Origin: Scopulibacillus_A cellulosilyticus
GTDB lineage: Bacteria; Bacillota; Bacilli; Bacillales; Sporolactobacillaceae
Direction: 5' to 3'
DNA length: 64,000 bases
Assembly (NCBI RefSeq): GCF_042665295.1
Contig: NZ_JBHTCO010000017.1
Coordinates: 124,001 to 188,000 of the forward strand
Made by a program: the position numbers and the translations under genes. The notes beneath the pieces were generated by a model. That model was not told the DNA's origin. It ran no database searches and saw only the letters and a program-made list of their open reading frames with translations. Below are positions 62,425-64,000 of this stretch, piece after piece; the stretch's first letter is position 1; every line of letters starts with the position of its first letter.

Positions 62425-63870
62425 ATGCAAATAAGCGGTTTAGATCTTGCTTTAGTAATAGTTTATCTTCTAGCTGTTTTGTATATTGGTTACTATTCTA
62501 TGAAAAAAGTATCTTCATTTAATGATTATTCAGTAGCTGGAAGGTCGATGCCATTTTCGCTAATTTTCGCTACGATTGGGGCTACATTAGCTGGTGGTGG
62601 AGCAACAGTTGGCAGGGTCTCTTTTGTTTATGAAACGGGTATTGTTGTTTTCCTTGCCCTATTAGGAGTTGTATTGAGTCAGGTTCTAATTGGATTCTTT
62701 GTAGCACCACGAATAAGCAAAATGAAGAATATTTATACCATAGGGGATATTATGGTTTTTTATTTTGGACGTTCTGGGCACCTTATAACCAGTATCTTAG
62801 CATTCGTGTTTATGGCAAGCATGTTTGGAGTTCAAGTCTTGGCTCTAGGACGTATTTTGGAGCCCGTAATCGGGCTTCCATTTATTACTTTAACTATCAT
62901 AGGTGCGTTGATTACCATTGTATATACTTGGGCAGGAGGCATGTTAGCTGTAATCTATACTGATGCAATGCAGTTTATACTTCTTGTTTCTAGTATAGCA
63001 ACAGCAACTTTAATAGGTGTTCATAAAATGGGGGGTATGACAGAAATAATAGATAAAGTAAAAGCAATTGATCCAGAACACTTAGTTTTCTTTGGAGGTC
63101 CTTGGACAATTGGTATGTTTATAGCATCATTCCTAAGCTTCCTTTTTGGTGAAGCACTCGCCCCGCATTATATACAAAGATATGCGTCATCAAAAACATC
63201 TAGTATTAGTAAATGGAGTACGGTATCTTTTGCAGTAATGTATATATTTCTAACAATTGTAATTATGGTTATAGGCTTAATTGGGTTTATTGTTTTCCCT
63301 AAAATGAACGGTGATGATGTGTTTGTTACATTTGCACAAAAATATTTACCTATTGGTATGGTAGGGCTCCTTTTCGGAGGATTACTAGCTGCGGTCATGT
63401 CAACAGGAAGTTCGATTCTGAATACCGCTGCAGTAATTTTTACAAGAGATATTTATGGAAGGTATTTAAATAAGAATGCTACAGACAAAAGTTTGTTGAA
63501 ATGGACAAAATATGCCACTTTGATAGTAGGGATAGTCGGAGTCATTGTTTCTCTATTTATACCAAGCGTTATGGGACTAATGCTTTATGCTTTTCAATTA
63601 TGGGCTCCATCTATACTCCCTCCAATGTCTATAGCAATACTTTGGGGAGGGCCGATGGAACGTAAAGTATCTCCATATGCCGGTCCGCCTGCAATAATCG
63701 CTGGCCTACTTATAACAATTGTGTGGTTAAACTTTTTGGGAGAACCATTTGGTATTCCGGCAATTGTAGTAGGTATAGTTACTAATTTGGTTGTTTTCGG
63801 AGTTATTCATGCTTTGACATCAAATAAAATCTCTAAAAATCATAAAGCATCAAAAAAAATAGAGGTTTAG
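62425..63870 (+). CDS. Sodium:solute symporter family transporter
   Basis: 481 residues, ATG behind GAGGAGGG. About thirteen hydrophobic segments. SSS-family features: FNDYSVAGRSMPFSLIFATIGATLAGGGATVG, TWAGGMLAVIYTDAMQF (family signature) and GGLLAAVMSTGSSILNTAAVIFTRDIY with the Na-site serines. It probably imports an organic acid or sugar acid given the CdaR-type regulator encoded upstream; substrate not certain. Confidence 0.88.
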   Translation: MQISGLDLALVIVYLLAVLYIGYYSMKKVSSFNDYSVAGRSMPFSLIFATIGATLAGGGATVGRVSFVYETGIVVFLALLGVVLSQVLIGFFVAPRISKMKNIYTIGDIMVFYFGRSGHLITSILAFVFMASMFGVQVLALGRILEPVIGLPFITLTIIGALITIVYTWAGGMLAVIYTDAMQFILLVSSIATATLIGVHKMGGMTEIIDKVKAIDPEHLVFFGGPWTIGMFIASFLSFLFGEALAPHYIQRYASSKTSSISKWSTVSFAVMYIFLTIVIMVIGLIGFIVFPKMNGDDVFVTFAQKYLPIGMVGLLFGGLLAAVMSTGSSILNTAAVIFTRDIYGRYLNKNATDKSLLKWTKYATLIVGIVGVIVSLFIPSVMGLMLYAFQLWAPSILPPMSIAILWGGPMERKVSPYAGPPAIIAGLLITIVWLNFLGEPFGIPAIVVGIVTNLVVFGVIHALTSNKISKNHKASKKIEV

Positions 63871-63923
63871 AGAATAAATAAGGCTTATGAAAAATCACTA
63901 TCTATTAAAAAAGGATGATAAAA

Positions 63924-64000
63924 ATGAGTATATGGGATCTCATCATATATTTATCAGCTGGTATTTGTTACATTTCCGCTGCAACAGTCTTAATTGGTTG
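63924..64000 (+). CDS. Start of a small membrane protein, cut by window end
   Basis: ATG behind AAAAAAGGATG, 53 bp after the symporter stop. The visible 25 residues (MSIWDLIIYLSAGICYISAAT...) form one hydrophobic helix. Probably in the same operon; family not recognised from so few residues. Confidence 0.6.
   Translation, partial: MSIWDLIIYLSAGICYISAATVLIG

Overview
The window looks like a low-GC Bacillaceae chromosome. Most proteins have Bacillus-type relatives (AraR, YfmQ, YfnB, YolD/UvrX, DUF3231, PucR and CdaR regulators), Shine-Dalgarno sites are strong, and TTG/GTG starts are common. The genus cannot be fixed from the sequence alone.

Layout. (1) 1-7870 is a decayed island. It holds the end of a Z1-domain protein, a hydantoinase gene cut off at a 77-bp dispersed repeat, an Rpn nuclease fragment, two IS1182-like end remnants, a TOTE-type primase-helicase gene with a 1-nt frameshift, a relict second copy of that gene's 3' end, and a toxin-antitoxin-like pair. 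(2) 7882-17370 is a complete type I-B CRISPR-Cas locus: cas6-cas8b1-cas7-cas5-cas3-cas4-cas1-cas2 and a 13-repeat/12-spacer array. (3) 17430-24960 holds a permease relic, mmsA plus an APC permease with a divergent PucR regulator, a TetR/monooxygenase pair and a DeoR regulator. (4) 25191-31733 is a probable erythritol/threitol operon: RpiB-like isomerase, DhaK/DhaL-type kinase, GlpX, two polyol dehydrogenases and a transporter. (5) 33094-43321 is an arabinose/arabinan regulon: AraR, GH43, two transporters and araB-araD-araA, with strong AraR and CcpA sites and relics of an older araB and a sugar porter. (6) 44064-52905 holds HpaB/HpaC-type flavin monooxygenase genes, a cupin, a frameshifted amidase, an APC permease, an amidohydrolase and an unusual MerR-methyltransferase-like fusion. 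(7) 53406-64000 has an ECF sigma factor with a clpP paralogue, then many decaying genes (monoamine oxidase, ferredoxin, Crp/Fnr, yfnB, uvrX, yolD, VOC), and finally a CdaR regulator with a sodium:solute symporter.

The most interesting signal lies just upstream of cas6. At 7882-7966 two degenerate copies of the CRISPR repeat flank a 28-nt pseudo-spacer and are followed at once by an intrinsic terminator. The first 16 nt of the pseudo-spacer are perfectly complementary to 8089-8104, between the cas promoter -10 box and the cas6 ribosome binding site. On the opposite strand the base triplet 5' of that protospacer is CCT, a plausible type I-B PAM, and it is supplied by the Shine-Dalgarno sequence itself. 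This looks like a crRNA-like guide that lets Cascade repress its own operon (creR type). A second point is a strong internal ribosome binding site in cas8b that should make a separate Cas11b subunit.

Decayed genes are unusually dense: about fifteen relics or frameshifted genes can be read. Single-base frameshifts (TOTE gene, amidase) could also be sequencing errors. All family assignments are from motif recognition by eye; no database search was run.
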